Shown here one piece after another: positions 27,480 to 36,880 of a stretch of 64,000 bases of DNA. Below the pieces are notes generated by a model, which had not been told where the DNA came from, ran no database searches, and was given only the letters and a program-made list of their open reading frames with translations. The stretch comes from Streptomyces sp. NBC_00094. GTDB lineage: Bacteria > Actinomycetota > Actinomycetes > Streptomycetales > Streptomycetaceae. Numbering within the stretch: the first letter of the stretch is position 1; every line of letters starts with the position of its first letter. Location: assembly GCF_026343125.1 (NCBI RefSeq), contig NZ_JAPEMB010000001.1:868001-932000 (forward strand), written 5' to 3'. The position numbers and the translations under genes were made by a program.

Positions 27480-28307
27480 GTGACTGACAACCAGAACCTC
27501 CTCGCGGAGCAGCGGCGCGCCCTGATCCTCGACGAGGTCCGGCGGCGCGGCGGTGTACGGGTCAACGAACTGACCCGCAGGCTGAACGTCTCGGACATGA
27601 CGATCCGTCGCGACCTGGACGCGCTGGCCCGCCAGGGCATGGTGGCGAAGGTGCACGGCGGCGCCGTACCGGTGGTCGAGGCGAGCACCCACGAGCCGGG
27701 CTTCGAGGCCAAGTCGGTGCTCGAACCGAGCGCGAAGGACGAGATCGCGCGGACGGCCGCGGCGCTCGTCGCGCCGGGCACGGCCATCGCCCTGTCCGGC
27801 GGGACGACGACCTACGCGCTGGCCCGCCACCTGCTCGACGTACCGGACCTGACGGTCGTGACCAACTCGGTACGGGTCGCGGACGTGTTCCACGAGGCGC
27901 AGCCCGCGGAAGGCGGGGGCGAGGTGCGGCGCGGGGCGGCGACGGTCGTCCTGACGGGCGGGGTACGCACCCCGTCCGCGGCACTGGTGGGGCCGGTGGC
28001 GGACCGGGCGATCCGCTCGCTCCACTTCGACCTGCTCTTCCTCGGGGTGCACGGCATCTCCGTGGAGGCCGGCCTGTCGACGCCGAACCTCGCGGAGGCG
28101 GAGACCAACCGATGCCTCATGCGGTCGGCGCGCCGGGTGGTGGTGGTCGCCGACCACACCAAGTGGGGGACCACGGGCCTGAGTTCCTTCGCGGAACTGT
28201 CCGAGGTGGACACCTGGGTGACGGACCGCGGGCTGGGCGAGGGGATCCGGAGCGAGGTGGCGGAGCACCTGCCGGGGCTCCTGGTGGCGGGCGAGGAGCC
28301 GGCGTGA
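27480..28307 (+). CDS. DeoR/GlpR-family transcriptional regulator
   Basis: This 275-residue protein has the DeoR winged helix (RRALILDEVRRRGGVRVNEL and VSDMTIRRDLDALARQGMV) and the DeoR sensor domain (LSGGTTTYALARHL, LHFDLLFLGVHGIS, ADHTKWG). Family members respond to phosphorylated sugars. The GTG start is 13 bp after GGAAGG; no better start is seen. Its stop overlaps the next start (GTGA), so it is coupled to a SRPBCC gene. Confidence 0.92.
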   Translation: MTDNQNLLAEQRRALILDEVRRRGGVRVNELTRRLNVSDMTIRRDLDALARQGMVAKVHGGAVPVVEASTHEPGFEAKSVLEPSAKDEIARTAAALVAPGTAIALSGGTTTYALARHLLDVPDLTVVTNSVRVADVFHEAQPAEGGGEVRRGAATVVLTGGVRTPSAALVGPVADRAIRSLHFDLLFLGVHGISVEAGLSTPNLAEAETNRCLMRSARRVVVVADHTKWGTTGLSSFAELSEVDTWVTDRGLGEGIRSEVAEHLPGLLVAGEEPA

Positions 28308-28744
28308 CCCTGTTCCGGGTCGAGCGGACCGTTCCGCTGGCGCCTGAGGAGGCGTGGCTGCGGCTGACGGACTGGCCTGCGCACGGCTGCCAGGTGCCGC
28401 TGACCCGGACGAGGGTCCTGACGCCGGGCCCGGCCCGGGCCGGGACACGGTTCACGGCACGGACCGGGATCGGCAGGCTGGCCTTCGACGACCCGATGGA
28501 GGTCGTGCGCTGGGAGCCGCCGGGAGCGGGGCGGCCCGGCGGCCTGTGCGAGCTGGAGAAGTCCGGCCGGGTCGTGCGGGGTTGGGCGATCATCGAGGTG
28601 GCGGAGGCCGCGGGCGGCGGCTGCCGGGTGGCGTGGACGGAGGAACTCGCGGTACGGGGTCTCCCCCGCGTCTTCGACCCGGTCCTCGCGCGGGCGGGAC
28701 AGGCCCTGTTCGGCCGGGCCGTGGACAGGCTGCTGCACGTCTAG
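28304..28744 (+). CDS. SRPBCC family protein coupled to the DeoR gene
   Basis: This 146-residue protein has the SRPBCC layout: RVERTVPLAPEEAWLRLTDW at the N-terminus, a beta-rich middle and a long C-terminal helix (ARAGQALFGRAVDRLL). Such proteins bind hydrophobic ligands. Its GTG overlaps the regulator stop by 3 bp, so the pair is translated together, but the sequence gives no hint how they cooperate. Confidence 0.82.
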   Translation: MTLFRVERTVPLAPEEAWLRLTDWPAHGCQVPLTRTRVLTPGPARAGTRFTARTGIGRLAFDDPMEVVRWEPPGAGRPGGLCELEKSGRVVRGWAIIEVAEAAGGGCRVAWTEELAVRGLPRVFDPVLARAGQALFGRAVDRLLHV

Positions 28745-28900
28745 GGGGTGTCTTGCCGATCAGACCGGGCTCGCGGGGCCGGGAGGCCGACCGGGGGACG
28801 TGGAAGCCGGGCGGGAGGGCCCGACCGCTTTTGCCCTCTGTGCTGTTGACATCGCGTCAGCTAGGGTTCACTTCCGCGTCCGTCCTGGGAGGTTCGGTCC

Positions 28901-29401
28901 ATGGCACGCCGACTGAGGCCGGTGGAGCTCGACTTCACCGCATCCGCGCCCGTCCGTCTGACCTTCTCCGCGACACTCGCCGCACCACCCCAGGCCGTCT
29001 ACCGGTCGGTGGCCGTGGAGGTGGGGAGCCTGCCCGCCTGGTTCACCCCCGTCGTCTCCGCCGTCCCCACGGGCGACGGGGCGGGCCGGACCATTCGGCT
29101 GCGGGGCGGAATCCGCTTCGAGGAGACGATCCTCGCCTCCGAGCCCGACGTCCGCTACGCCTACCGGGTGGACTCGACGAACGCCCCCGGCGTGACGGCC
29201 ATGGCGGAGGAGTGGTTCCTCTCCCCCGCCGGGAAGGGCACGCACCTGCGGTGGATCATGGCCGTCGACGGGCCCGCGCCGCTCCGGACCGTGCTGCTCC
29301 TCGCCCGGCCGGGCGTGGGGCTGTCCTTCCGGGACGCGGCGCGGCGCCTGGACCGGCGGCTCACACCGGCCAGACCCCCGTCGCCAGGAACCGCTCGATA
29401 G
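28901..29401 (+). CDS. SRPBCC family protein
   Basis: This 166-residue protein has [20 protein letters not shown], then [20 protein letters not shown] and a C-terminal helix, a second SRPBCC-type open barrel in this neighbourhood. GGGAGG lies upstream of the ATG, and a TTGACA box is found at 28846-28851. Its last 41 bp overlap the 3' end of the convergent PLP-enzyme gene. Confidence 0.78.
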   Translation: MARRLRPVELDFTASAPVRLTFSATLAAPPQAVYRSVAVEVGSLPAWFTPVVSAVPTGDGAGRTIRLRGGIRFEETILASEPDVRYAYRVDSTNAPGVTAMAEEWFLSPAGKGTHLRWIMAVDGPAPLRTVLLLARPGVGLSFRDAARRLDRRLTPARPPSPGTAR

Positions 29402-30503
29402 CGGCGCTGTACGGGGCGATGTCGAGGCCCTGGGCGGCCAGCCAGTCGTCGGAGTAGTACTTGTCGAGGTAGCGGTCGCCCGGGTCGCAGATCAGGGTCA
29501 CGACGCTGCCGGTGCGCTCCTGCTGGACCATCTCGGCCACGATCTTGAAGGCGCTCCAGAGGCCGGTGCCGGTGGAGCCGCCCGCCTTGCGCCCTATGGC
29601 GGTCTCCAGCGCGCGGACGGCGGCGACGCTCGCCGCGTCGGGGACCTTCATCATACGGTCGATCGCCCCGGGCACGAAGCTCGGCTCCATACGGGGGCGG
29701 CCGATGCCCTCGATGCGCGAGCCGCAGTCGGCGGTCGCGTCCGGGTCGCCGTGGGTCCAACCGTCGAAGAAGCAGGAGTTCTCCGGGTCGGCGACGCAGA
29801 TCCGGGTGTCGTGCTGCATGTAGTGGACGTAGCGGGCGATGGTCGCCGAGGTGCCGCCGGTGCCCGCGGTGGCCACGATCCAGGCGGGCTCCGGGTAGCG
29901 CTCCAGCTTGAGCTGCTGGAACATCGATTCGGCGATGTTGTTGTTGCCGCGCCAGTCGGTGGCCCGCTCCGCGTAGGTGAACTGGTCCATGTAGTGGCCG
30001 CCGGTGCGCGCGGCGAGGGCCGCGGACTCCTCGTACATCGTGCGTGAGTCGTCGACGAAGTGACACTCCCCGCCGTGGAACTCGATGAGCCGGCACTTCT
30101 CGGGGCTGGTCGTGCGCGGCATGACGGCGATGAAGGGGACACCGACGAGCTTCGCGAAGTACGCCTCGGAGACGGCCGTCGAGCCGCTGGAGGCCTCGAT
30201 GACGGGCTTGCCCGGCCGGATCCAGCCGTTGCAGAGCCCGTAGAGGAAGAGGGAGCGGGCGAGGCGGTGCTTGAGGCTGCCGGTGGGGTGGGTCGACTCG
30301 TCCTTGAGGTAGAGGTCGATGCCCCACTTCTCGGGGAGCGGGAAGCGCAGCAGGTGGGTGTCGGCGGAGCGGTTGGAGTCGGCCTGGACCTTGCGGACGG
30401 CCTCCTTCAGCCAGGCCCGGTACGCCGGGTCGCTGCGGTCGACGTCGACGGTCGCCGCGCTGGCCACCGGTGCGGTGGCCGTGCTGTTCTCCGTGGTGCT
30501 CAT
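29361..30503 (-). CDS. PLP-dependent cysteine synthase-fold enzyme (Cds1-like)
   Basis: This 380-residue fold-type II PLP enzyme has the Schiff-base lysine in [12 protein letters not shown], the cofactor phosphate loop ([10 protein letters not shown]) and [11 protein letters not shown]. It lacks the exact NPTGSVKDR and TSGNTG motifs of CysK. The length and the CHF-type motif (GGECHFVDD) resemble actinobacterial Cds1, an L-cysteine desulfhydrase releasing H2S, ammonia and pyruvate. That assignment is by resemblance only. ATG 30503 follows AAGGAG. Confidence 0.85.
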   Translation of the reverse strand: MSTTENSTATAPVASAATVDVDRSDPAYRAWLKEAVRKVQADSNRSADTHLLRFPLPEKWGIDLYLKDESTHPTGSLKHRLARSLFLYGLCNGWIRPGKPVIEASSGSTAVSEAYFAKLVGVPFIAVMPRTTSPEKCRLIEFHGGECHFVDDSRTMYEESAALAARTGGHYMDQFTYAERATDWRGNNNIAESMFQQLKLERYPEPAWIVATAGTGGTSATIARYVHYMQHDTRICVADPENSCFFDGWTHGDPDATADCGSRIEGIGRPRMEPSFVPGAIDRMMKVPDAASVAAVRALETAIGRKAGGSTGTGLWSAFKIVAEMVQQERTGSVVTLICDPGDRYLDKYYSDDWLAAQGLDIAPYSAAIERFLATGVWPV

Positions 30504-30675
30504 CCGTCCCACTCCTTGCTCACTGCCACTGGTCCCCACCGCCGACAATACCCCTCCGACCTGGGCAAACGTTCCCTTTGACGTCCCATAGGCCTCCCTT
30601 TGGCGGGGCCACTGGTGCCCTCGCCGACGGCCCGGCACACTGGTATCGGCAACCGGGTGAAAGGGGCGGACCGGC

Positions 30676-30984
30676 ATGGCGGAACCCGAGTTCAGCGCGA
30701 GGGGCGTACGGATCGCACGCTGGCCCCGCTCCCTGACGCACGCCGGGGAGGTACGGATCGAGGACGGCCGGCTCGCGCTCCTCACGAGCTACGGCAGCGA
30801 GATCGACAGCGCGCCGGTGACCTCCGTCCGGGCGGGTCGGCCCTGGTTCGCCAAGGGCGACGAGGCGGTGGCGACCGTGAACGGGACCCGGTACCTGCTG
30901 ACCCTGCGCCACGAGGACGGTGACGGGACCGAGGAGTACGGAAGCTTCCTCGCGGCGCTCAGGCGGGCGGGCGGCGGAAGTTGA
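30676..30984 (+). CDS. Hypothetical protein, 102 residues
   Basis: This small protein begins [20 protein letters not shown] and alternates short beta-type stretches ([23 protein letters not shown]), which suggests a small PH-like or Sm-like barrel. It has no Cys, signal or membrane helix. The ATG has AAGGGGCGG upstream. The GC3 bias supports coding. I do not recognise the family. Confidence 0.65.
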   Translation: MAEPEFSARGVRIARWPRSLTHAGEVRIEDGRLALLTSYGSEIDSAPVTSVRAGRPWFAKGDEAVATVNGTRYLLTLRHEDGDGTEEYGSFLAALRRAGGGS

Positions 30985-31041
30985 TCGACACCCCCTGGCA
31001 TCGGACCTGACCTGCCGTGAATCGCCGCGAGTTGCGGTGCG

Positions 31042-31094
31042 GTCACCACTGGTTCACGCTGGAACCACCTCACCGAGGGTTCACCGGTGGTGAC
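31042..31094. promoter_or_regulatory. Inverted repeat upstream of the HATPase gene
   Basis: GTCACCACTGGT (31042-31053) and ACCGGTGGTGAC (31083-31094) are complementary at 11 of 12 positions, spaced by 29 bp that also carry two GGTTCAC/GGAACC words. The position, about 90 bp before the start, fits an operator or promoter element. Confidence 0.4.
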
Positions 31095-31179
31095 GTTACG
31101 CTTCGGTCGCCACCTTGCTGTACCGCACGAGAGATCCGAATCTTCGTCTTCTTCCGGACTACTTCGGGGAGTCGCAGCC

Positions 31180-31815
31180 GTGATCAGCGAGCCGAGCAGG
31201 TATTACGCGGTGGAGCTCCAGGCTCTGCCGTCGCGGATCGGTCAGGTCCGCAGGATTGTCTCCGCGCATCTCCGCCACTGGCATCTCGACGCCTTGATCG
31301 ACCATGCGGCGCTCGGCGTCACCGAGCTTCTGACCAATGTCCACCGGCACGCGCAGCCGGACAAGCGGTGCACGGTCGAGATCGAGCTGCTGCTCGACCG
31401 GCTCACCGTCTCGGTCAGGGACCACGACCCCCGAATACCGGAGGCCGGAGCCCTGCACGACCGCGGCGGACTGAACGACCTCGACACATTCGACGGACTC
31501 GACGCATTCGACGCGTACGAGGGGCTCGCCACCTCCGGGCGGGGCCTCGCCATCGTCGGTGCGGTCAGCGAGAGTTGGGGCATCCGCCCGTGCGGCGCCG
31601 ACGGGAAGGTCGTGTGGTTCACCCTCTCGGCGCCGCCGCCCGCCGTCCCGGTCGAGGAGCACGCGCACGCCGTGTACGGCTCCACGACCGAGGGTCCCTT
31701 CGCGGGGTACGGACAGTTCCCCGACGTCGTCCCGGACGTCCCCTTCGGTGCCCCGGTCGAACCGGCCCTGGCCCCGTTGCTCGCCGGCGCGGTCCTCGCG
31801 GGCCGGGCGGGCTGA
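31180..31815 (+). CDS. HATPase_c ATP-binding protein (anti-sigma-factor-like)
   Basis: This 211-residue protein is a lone GHKL ATPase: N box LGVTELLTNVHRHA, G1-type VRDHDPRIP, G2 box SGRGLAIVGAVSESWG. Streptomyces has many such proteins of the SpoIIAB/RsbW group, some acting as anti-sigma kinases; no sigma factor or antagonist lies beside it. A 60-residue acidic/hydrophobic tail (AVYGSTTEGPFAGYGQFP) is unusual. GTG 31180 follows GGGGAG. Confidence 0.88.
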   Translation: MISEPSRYYAVELQALPSRIGQVRRIVSAHLRHWHLDALIDHAALGVTELLTNVHRHAQPDKRCTVEIELLLDRLTVSVRDHDPRIPEAGALHDRGGLNDLDTFDGLDAFDAYEGLATSGRGLAIVGAVSESWGIRPCGADGKVVWFTLSAPPPAVPVEEHAHAVYGSTTEGPFAGYGQFPDVVPDVPFGAPVEPALAPLLAGAVLAGRAG

Positions 31816-31922
31816 GGTAGGCCGGTCCGGCTCGGCCGGTCCCGACCGGTCCGGCTCGGCCCGGCCCGGTCCCGACCGGCTCGGTCCAGTCCAGCCCTCC
31901 GGCTCGGTCCAGCCCGGTCCGG

Positions 31923-34553
31923 CTACTCCGTGGCGATCGCCCGGAGGATCTCCAGGCGCGCCGCGCGGCGCGCCGGACGCCAGGCCGCCACGACGCCGGC
32001 CAGCAGGCCTACCAGGGCAACGGCCGCCAGTCGCACCGCCGGTACGGCGAAGGCGAGGGCGCTGTCGCCCGACCCTTCCGAGGCGCGGACGAGGACCCAG
32101 CCGAGGAGGCCGCCGAGCACGAGCCCGCCGAGCGTTCCGAAGGCGGCGACGAGGACGGACTCCCAGCGGACCACCGCCCGCAGTTGGGCGCGGGTCTGCC
32201 CGACGGCCCTCAACAGGCCCAGTTCGCGGGTCCGTTCGTGGACGGCGAGGGTCAGCGTGTTCGCGATGCCGAGCAGGGCGATCAGGACCGCGAGCGCGAG
32301 GAGCGCGTAGACGAGGGTGAGCATCATGTCGATGCCGCCCGCCGAGGCCTCCGCGTACTCCTCACGGGTCTGCACCTCCGGGTGGCCGTACCGGTCCGCG
32401 ACTCCGGTCACCGCCGCCTTGCCCTGCTCCGTGGACACACCGTCCGCGAAGGCGACGGCGACCAGCCGGTCGGCGTCCTGGGTGCGGTGCGGGGCCCAGG
32501 CCTCCCGGGTGACGAGGTAGTCGCCGGCGAGGTCGGCCCGCTCGTAGACCGCCCGGACGGTGAAGGTGTGCCGGGTGCCGTCCGTGAAGGTCAGCTCGGC
32601 CGTGCGGCCGGGTGCCAGACCGGAGGCGGCGGCCTCGCCGGCCGCGACGGCGAGCCCGTCCGTACCGAGGCCGGTGAGGGAGCCCCGTACCGCCCCCAGG
32701 TCGAGGGTGCGGGCGAGCGCGGCCGGGTCGGTGACGGTCAGGGCGCGGCCCCGGCCGTCGACCTCCGCGACTCCGCGCCCCAGACCGACGGCCGTGTCGA
32801 CCTCCGGCAGCGCTGCGACGGCCGGGGCGAGGCGGGGGCTGAGCCCGCTGCCGCCCGCGCCGAACGAGGGTGCGCCGATCGCCACGTCGCCGGCGAAGGA
32901 GCGGTCGACGGTGCGGTCCGCGGTGGCCTTGAGGGAGGCGCCGAAGACGGTGAAGAGGGTGACGACGGCGACCCCGATCATCAGGGCGGTGGCGGTCGCC
33001 GCCGTACGGCCGGGGCTGCGCAGGGCGTTACGGCGGGCGAGGCCGCGGTTGGCACCGCGCAGGGGCCGGCCCAGTGCCCGTACGGCGACCGAGGCGGCGA
33101 CCGGGCCGAGGACCACGAAGGCGGCGACGGCGAGCCCCGCACCGGTCGCGGCGAGCGCGAGCGAGGGGGTGCCGAGCGCTCCGGCGAGGACCGCTCCGAC
33201 GGCGGCGGCCAGGAGGGAGGCACCGGTCAGCGCGCGGGCACGGGAGGTGCCCGAGCCGTCGACGTGCGTCTCGCGGAGCGCGGCGAGCGGGGACGTGCGC
33301 CCGGCCCGTACGGCGGGCAGGAGCGCCGATCCGGCACAGACCGCGAGTCCGACGCCGAGCGGGAGCGCGAGGGAGGTGGCGGTGACGACCAGGTCCCCTT
33401 CGGGGAAGGGGAAGCCGATGGCCGGGAAGAGCGCCTGGAGACCCGCGGCCACTCCGACTCCGGCGAGGAGTCCGGCGGCGGAGGCGAGCAGCCCCACGGC
33501 GAGCGCCTCGGTGAGTGTGGCCGTGACGGCCTGCCGGCGGGCGGCACCGATCGCCCGGAGCAGGGCGTTCTCCCGGGTCCGCTGGGCGACGAGGACGGCG
33601 AAGGTGTTGTGGATGGTGAAGACGGAGACGAGCACCGCGACTCCGCTGAAGACCAGCAGGAAGGTGGTGAAGAGGTCCAGGAAGCGGCCGGAGACCATCT
33701 CGGTGCTCTCCTCGGCGACGCGCTGCCCGGTGACCGCCTCGACTCCTTCCGGCAGGACGCGGCCGAGTGCGGCGACCAGCTCCGTCCGGGAGACGCCGGG
33801 CCCCGCGCGTACGGCGATGCCCGTGGCCTCGCCGGGCCGGGCGGTCAGGTACCGCTCGGCGTCGGCACGGGTCAGTCCGGCCCAGGTGACCTGGCCCATG
33901 CCGTCCGCGCCGCCGAAGGTGGCGAGACCGACGACGGTGACGCGTACGGGTTCGGGGGTCCGCAGGACGGTCGTGTCGCCGATGGCGAGGCCGGCGGCCT
34001 TGGCCGCGCCCCGGTTGACGACGACCTCGCCGGAGGCGCTCGGGGTACGCCCCTCCGCCAGCCGGTACGGGTTGAGGGCGGGGTCCTCGATCCAGTTCCC
34101 GGCCAGGGTGGGCGGGCCCTGGCCGCCGACGGGCGTCCCGTCGGCGGCGAGGAGCTGGCCCGCGCCCTCGATCAGGGGTGCGGCGGCGGCGACTCCGGGG
34201 ACCTCGGCGAGGCGCTCGGCGAGGTCGGCGTCGACGGGGCCGCGCGTGCCCTGGGCCTCGCCGGCGGCCGTGACGGTGACCGCGCTGCGGACGACGGCGT
34301 CCGTGCCCCGGGTGGCGCCGGTGAACATGGCGTCGAAGCTCGCGCGCAGGGTGTCGCCCATGACGAGGGTGCCGGTGAGGAAGGCGACCCCGAGGAGGAC
34401 GGCGGCGAAGGTGCCGAGGAAGCGGCGGCGGTGGGCGCGGAGGGAGGAGAGCGTGAGGCGGAGGGTGGTGCGGGTGGAGCGAGTGGTGCGGGTGGAGCGC
34501 GTGGCTTGCGGAGAGCGAGTCATGCGCGTGGAGTGAGTGGTACGGGTGTTCAT
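31923..34553 (-). CDS. ABC transporter permease, FtsX/MacB type (double module)
   Basis: This 876-residue protein has two FtsX-like modules: first helix near 45-65 followed by a large extracytoplasmic domain, three central helices (about 280-420), then another helix ([20 protein letters not shown]), a second periplasmic-type domain and three C-terminal helices. It belongs to the long permeases that export lipoproteins, peptides or antibiotics. The first 35 residues are a Thr/Arg/Ser repeat encoded by an 18-bp DNA repeat, so the exact start is uncertain. Its ATG overlaps the ATPase stop. Confidence 0.88.
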   Translation of the reverse strand: MNTRTTHSTRMTRSPQATRSTRTTRSTRTTLRLTLSSLRAHRRRFLGTFAAVLLGVAFLTGTLVMGDTLRASFDAMFTGATRGTDAVVRSAVTVTAAGEAQGTRGPVDADLAERLAEVPGVAAAAPLIEGAGQLLAADGTPVGGQGPPTLAGNWIEDPALNPYRLAEGRTPSASGEVVVNRGAAKAAGLAIGDTTVLRTPEPVRVTVVGLATFGGADGMGQVTWAGLTRADAERYLTARPGEATGIAVRAGPGVSRTELVAALGRVLPEGVEAVTGQRVAEESTEMVSGRFLDLFTTFLLVFSGVAVLVSVFTIHNTFAVLVAQRTRENALLRAIGAARRQAVTATLTEALAVGLLASAAGLLAGVGVAAGLQALFPAIGFPFPEGDLVVTATSLALPLGVGLAVCAGSALLPAVRAGRTSPLAALRETHVDGSGTSRARALTGASLLAAAVGAVLAGALGTPSLALAATGAGLAVAAFVVLGPVAASVAVRALGRPLRGANRGLARRNALRSPGRTAATATALMIGVAVVTLFTVFGASLKATADRTVDRSFAGDVAIGAPSFGAGGSGLSPRLAPAVAALPEVDTAVGLGRGVAEVDGRGRALTVTDPAALARTLDLGAVRGSLTGLGTDGLAVAAGEAAASGLAPGRTAELTFTDGTRHTFTVRAVYERADLAGDYLVTREAWAPHRTQDADRLVAVAFADGVSTEQGKAAVTGVADRYGHPEVQTREEYAEASAGGIDMMLTLVYALLALAVLIALLGIANTLTLAVHERTRELGLLRAVGQTRAQLRAVVRWESVLVAAFGTLGGLVLGGLLGWVLVRASEGSGDSALAFAVPAVRLAAVALVGLLAGVVAAWRPARRAARLEILRAIATE
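34465..34550. repeat. 18-bp imperfect tandem repeat at the 5' end of the permease gene
   Basis: Units at 34465-34482 and 34483-34500 (GTGGTGCGGGTGGAGCG plus one base) are identical except for the last base; three degenerate units follow up to 34550. They encode the Thr/Arg-rich hexapeptide repeat (RSTRTT) at the N-terminus of the permease. Confidence 0.7.
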
Positions 34554-35368
34554 CTCGACGCTCCTTGGGTCGCGTCGGCCCCCGGGGCACTCCCGGCACG
34601 CGTATCGGTCGCGGGCTCGAAGGCCTTCAGGCGGTCGAGGACGCGGTCGGCCGTCGGGGCGGCCATCCGGTCGACGAGCCGCCCGTCCGCGAGGAAGATC
34701 ACCTCGTCGGCGTGGGCGGCGGCGACCGGGTCGTGGGTGACCATGACGACCGTACGGCCGGTCTCGCGCACCGTACGGCCGAGCAGGCGCAGGACCTCCT
34801 CGCCGGAGCGCGAGTCGAGGTTGCCGGTGGGCTCGTCGGCGAAGACGACGTCGGGGTCGCCGACGAAGGCGCGGGCGACGGCCACCCGCTGCTGCTGTCC
34901 GCCGGAGAGCTCGCTCGGCCGGTGGTGCAGCCGGTCGCGCAGACCGACGGTGTCGACGAGCCGGTCGAACCGGGCACGGTCGGCGGTCCTCCCGGCGAGG
35001 TCGAGCGGCAGGGTGATGTTCTCCGCGACGGTCAGCGTCGGCAGGAGGTTGAAGGCCTGGAAGACGAAGCCGATGCGGTCGCGGCGCAGCAGGGTCAGGC
35101 GCCGGTCGTCGAGCGTGGACAGGTCGGTGTCACCGATGAGCGCGGCACCGGAGGTGAGGGTGTCGAGTCCGGCGGCGCAGTGCAGGAGCGTGGACTTGCC
35201 CGAGCCCGAGGGGCCCATGACGGCGGTGAAGCGGCCGGCGGGGAAGCCGACGCTCACCCCGTCCAGGGCCCTGACCTCGGTGTCGTCGCGCCCGTAGACC
35301 TTGACGGCGTCCAGGACCCGGGCGGCGTCGGTGCCCGTGCCGGGAGCGTACGTGGCCGTGGTGGTCAT
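34550..35368 (-). CDS. ABC transporter ATP-binding protein (MacB/LolD type)
   Basis: This 272-residue ATPase has Walker [10 protein letters not shown], the Q-loop [11 protein letters not shown], signature LSGGQQQR, Walker [14 protein letters not shown] and the H-loop VTHD. The LDS after Walker B and the loop TNLD type are typical of the MacB/LolD/FtsE group. It drives the following permease; ATGA overlaps tie all three genes of the operon. ATG 35368 overlaps the stop of the SHOCT gene. Confidence 0.95.
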   Translation of the reverse strand: MTTTATYAPGTGTDAARVLDAVKVYGRDDTEVRALDGVSVGFPAGRFTAVMGPSGSGKSTLLHCAAGLDTLTSGAALIGDTDLSTLDDRRLTLLRRDRIGFVFQAFNLLPTLTVAENITLPLDLAGRTADRARFDRLVDTVGLRDRLHHRPSELSGGQQQRVAVARAFVGDPDVVFADEPTGNLDSRSGEEVLRLLGRTVRETGRTVVMVTHDPVAAAHADEVIFLADGRLVDRMAAPTADRVLDRLKAFEPATDTRAGSAPGADATQGASR

Positions 35369-35643
35369 GTCCGGCGCCCCTTGGCGGTCGCGGCGCGGCC
35401 GAACTGCTCCTCCAGGACGGTGAGCCGCCGCCAGTACTCGTCCTCGTCGATCTCGCCGGCGGCGAAGCGGTGGCCGAGGAGCGCGATCGGCGAGTGCTCG
35501 TCGGGCCCGGCGGGGCGGCCGCCGCGTCCGGGGCGCCATCCGGCGCGGCGGGCGAGGGTGACGAGCGCCGCGACGACGGCGACCCAGACGAGAGGGAAGA
35601 GGAGGATCCACGGGCCGGGGCCCGCGTGGGCGAGGGTGTTCAT
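35365..35643 (-). CDS. SHOCT-domain single-helix membrane protein
   Basis: This 92-residue protein has one transmembrane helix (WILLFPLVWVAVVAALVTLA) and a C-terminal SHOCT motif (ALLGHRFAAGEIDEDEYWRRL). Short SHOCT proteins often accompany ABC or regulatory genes; the role is unknown. It is the first gene of the operon and overlaps the ATPase gene by ATGA. GAGGAG lies upstream of the ATG. Confidence 0.85.
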   Translation of the reverse strand: MNTLAHAGPGPWILLFPLVWVAVVAALVTLARRAGWRPGRGGRPAGPDEHSPIALLGHRFAAGEIDEDEYWRRLTVLEEQFGRAATAKGRRT

Positions 35644-35719
35644 GAGGGTTCAGCTCCTCGGTGCGTGTGACGCGGTGATGTCCGTGGTTCGAGAGTCGCC
35701 CGAGGAGGGGGCTGATGGC

Positions 35720-35750
35720 GTCGTACGGGCAGCGGCTTCTCGCGTACGAC
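35720..35750. promoter_or_regulatory. Palindrome upstream of the SHOCT-ABC operon
   Basis: GTCGTACG (35720-35727) and CGTACGAC (35743-35750) are perfect inverted repeats with a 15-bp spacer in the 149-bp gap before the operon. It may be an operator or the terminator region of the methyltransferase side. Confidence 0.3.
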
Positions 35751-35792
35751 AGCGGGAGTACGTCGGGAGGGCGTGACGGCCTTCCGCCGACC

Positions 35793-36533
35793 TCAGGCCG
35801 GCTTGCGCCACACGGAGACGTGCTTCGCGGAGTCCTGGGCGAACGGCGTCCCCTCCCAGTCCGCGACGCGACGTTCCAGCTCGAGCCCGGCGATCCGTGC
35901 CATCAGGTCGAGCTCTGCGGGCCAGGCGTACCGGTGCCGGGAGTTCTCACGACGGTAGCGGCCGTCGTCGCCGTCGCGGGTGAAGTGGTGCGAGACGAGG
36001 ATCTGCTCGACGAGGTCGAAGGTGTCGAAGCCGAGGTGCTGCTCGGAGACGTCGAACGGCACCGCGATCTGGCCGGGCGGCAGGAACCGCAGCGGCGGCA
36101 CGCCCAGTTCGATGACGAAGCGGCCGCCGGGCTCCAGATGACGTGCGGCGTTGCGGAAGCACTCGACCTGCTCGTCCTGCGTGAGCAGGTTCGTGATGGT
36201 GTTGTAGACGAGATAGACCAGGGTGAACTCGCCGGGAACGACGGTGGTGGCCATGTCCCCGATGACCACGGGGAGCGTGTCCTCGTCGATCTTGCGGCGC
36301 AGCACCGCCGCCATGTGCCGGGACAGTTCGATGCCTACTACCGGCACGCCGCGTTCCCGGAGCGGGACGCCCACTCGTCCGGTCCCGATGGCGAACTCCA
36401 GCGCCTGGCCGTCTCCGGCGAGGTCGGAGAGGAAGTCCAGGGTCGGTCCGAGAACGGCGGCCGAGGACGACTCGGTCTCCTCGGCGTCGTAGCGGTCGGC
36501 GGTCTCACGGGTCCACATCTCACTGCTCGTCAC
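35793..36533 (-). CDS. Class I SAM-dependent methyltransferase
   Basis: This 246-residue protein carries the class I methyltransferase core: ALEFAIGTGRVGVPL (motif I), VVGIELSRHM (motif II), then VYLVYNTITNLLTQDEQ and LEPGGRFVIELG. The substrate is unknown. I chose GTG 36533; a longer GTG at 36587 and an ATG at 36518 are also in frame. It is co-oriented with a second methyltransferase gene 347 bp away. Confidence 0.85.
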   Translation of the reverse strand: MTSSEMWTRETADRYDAEETESSSAAVLGPTLDFLSDLAGDGQALEFAIGTGRVGVPLRERGVPVVGIELSRHMAAVLRRKIDEDTLPVVIGDMATTVVPGEFTLVYLVYNTITNLLTQDEQVECFRNAARHLEPGGRFVIELGVPPLRFLPPGQIAVPFDVSEQHLGFDTFDLVEQILVSHHFTRDGDDGRYRRENSRHRYAWPAELDLMARIAGLELERRVADWEGTPFAQDSAKHVSVWRKPA

Positions 36534-36880
36534 AGGGGGCCACCCTGCCGGGCGTTGAGGGGCGCTGTCGACGCATTTATCTTCCACCGGCTCCGGTCAC
36601 ACGGTTCAGGTAGGACCGGTACGGACCCTTCAAGGCACCGCCCGGCGCTGGGAACACCACCTCGAACCGGCCCGCCGGAGGCCCGCGCCGCTCCCGTCAA
36701 TCGGTCGCCCCCTCGCCGTGGGGACTGCTCGCCTTCTTCCCGTGGGGCGGCCCGGAGGCGCCCGCCGACGAGGGCGAGCGCTTCCGGGGCATGCGCCGGT
36801 CGGCCCCCCGGGCGCGGGAGCCGCGGCCCAGGACACGACCACGGCCACGACCACGGCCGGGCTGCAGTGGTGACGTTGCG
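36534..36880. other. 347-bp gap between two methyltransferase genes
   Basis: No confident gene is seen. A minus-strand reading at 36697-36792 would give a 31-residue basic hydrophilic peptide (MPRKRSPSSAG..., ending GEGATD) but has only a weak ribosome-binding site. A short CACGACCACGGC tandem motif lies at about 36835-36860. The 36560-36640 part is AT-richer and may hold the promoter of the first methyltransferase. Confidence 0.35.

Noticed and set aside
28846..28851. TTGACA as a sigma-70-type -35 box
   Set aside because: The nearest -10-like words (TAGGGT and others) are at the wrong spacing, so no promoter was called.
32184..35297. Long plus-strand frame over the ABC operon
   Set aside because: Gly/Glu/Arg-rich shadow of the permease and ATPase genes, with no recognisable fold.
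36697..36792. 31-residue basic peptide between methyltransferase genes
   Set aside because: Only a weak ribosome-binding site and no family match; mentioned in the gap entry but not called.
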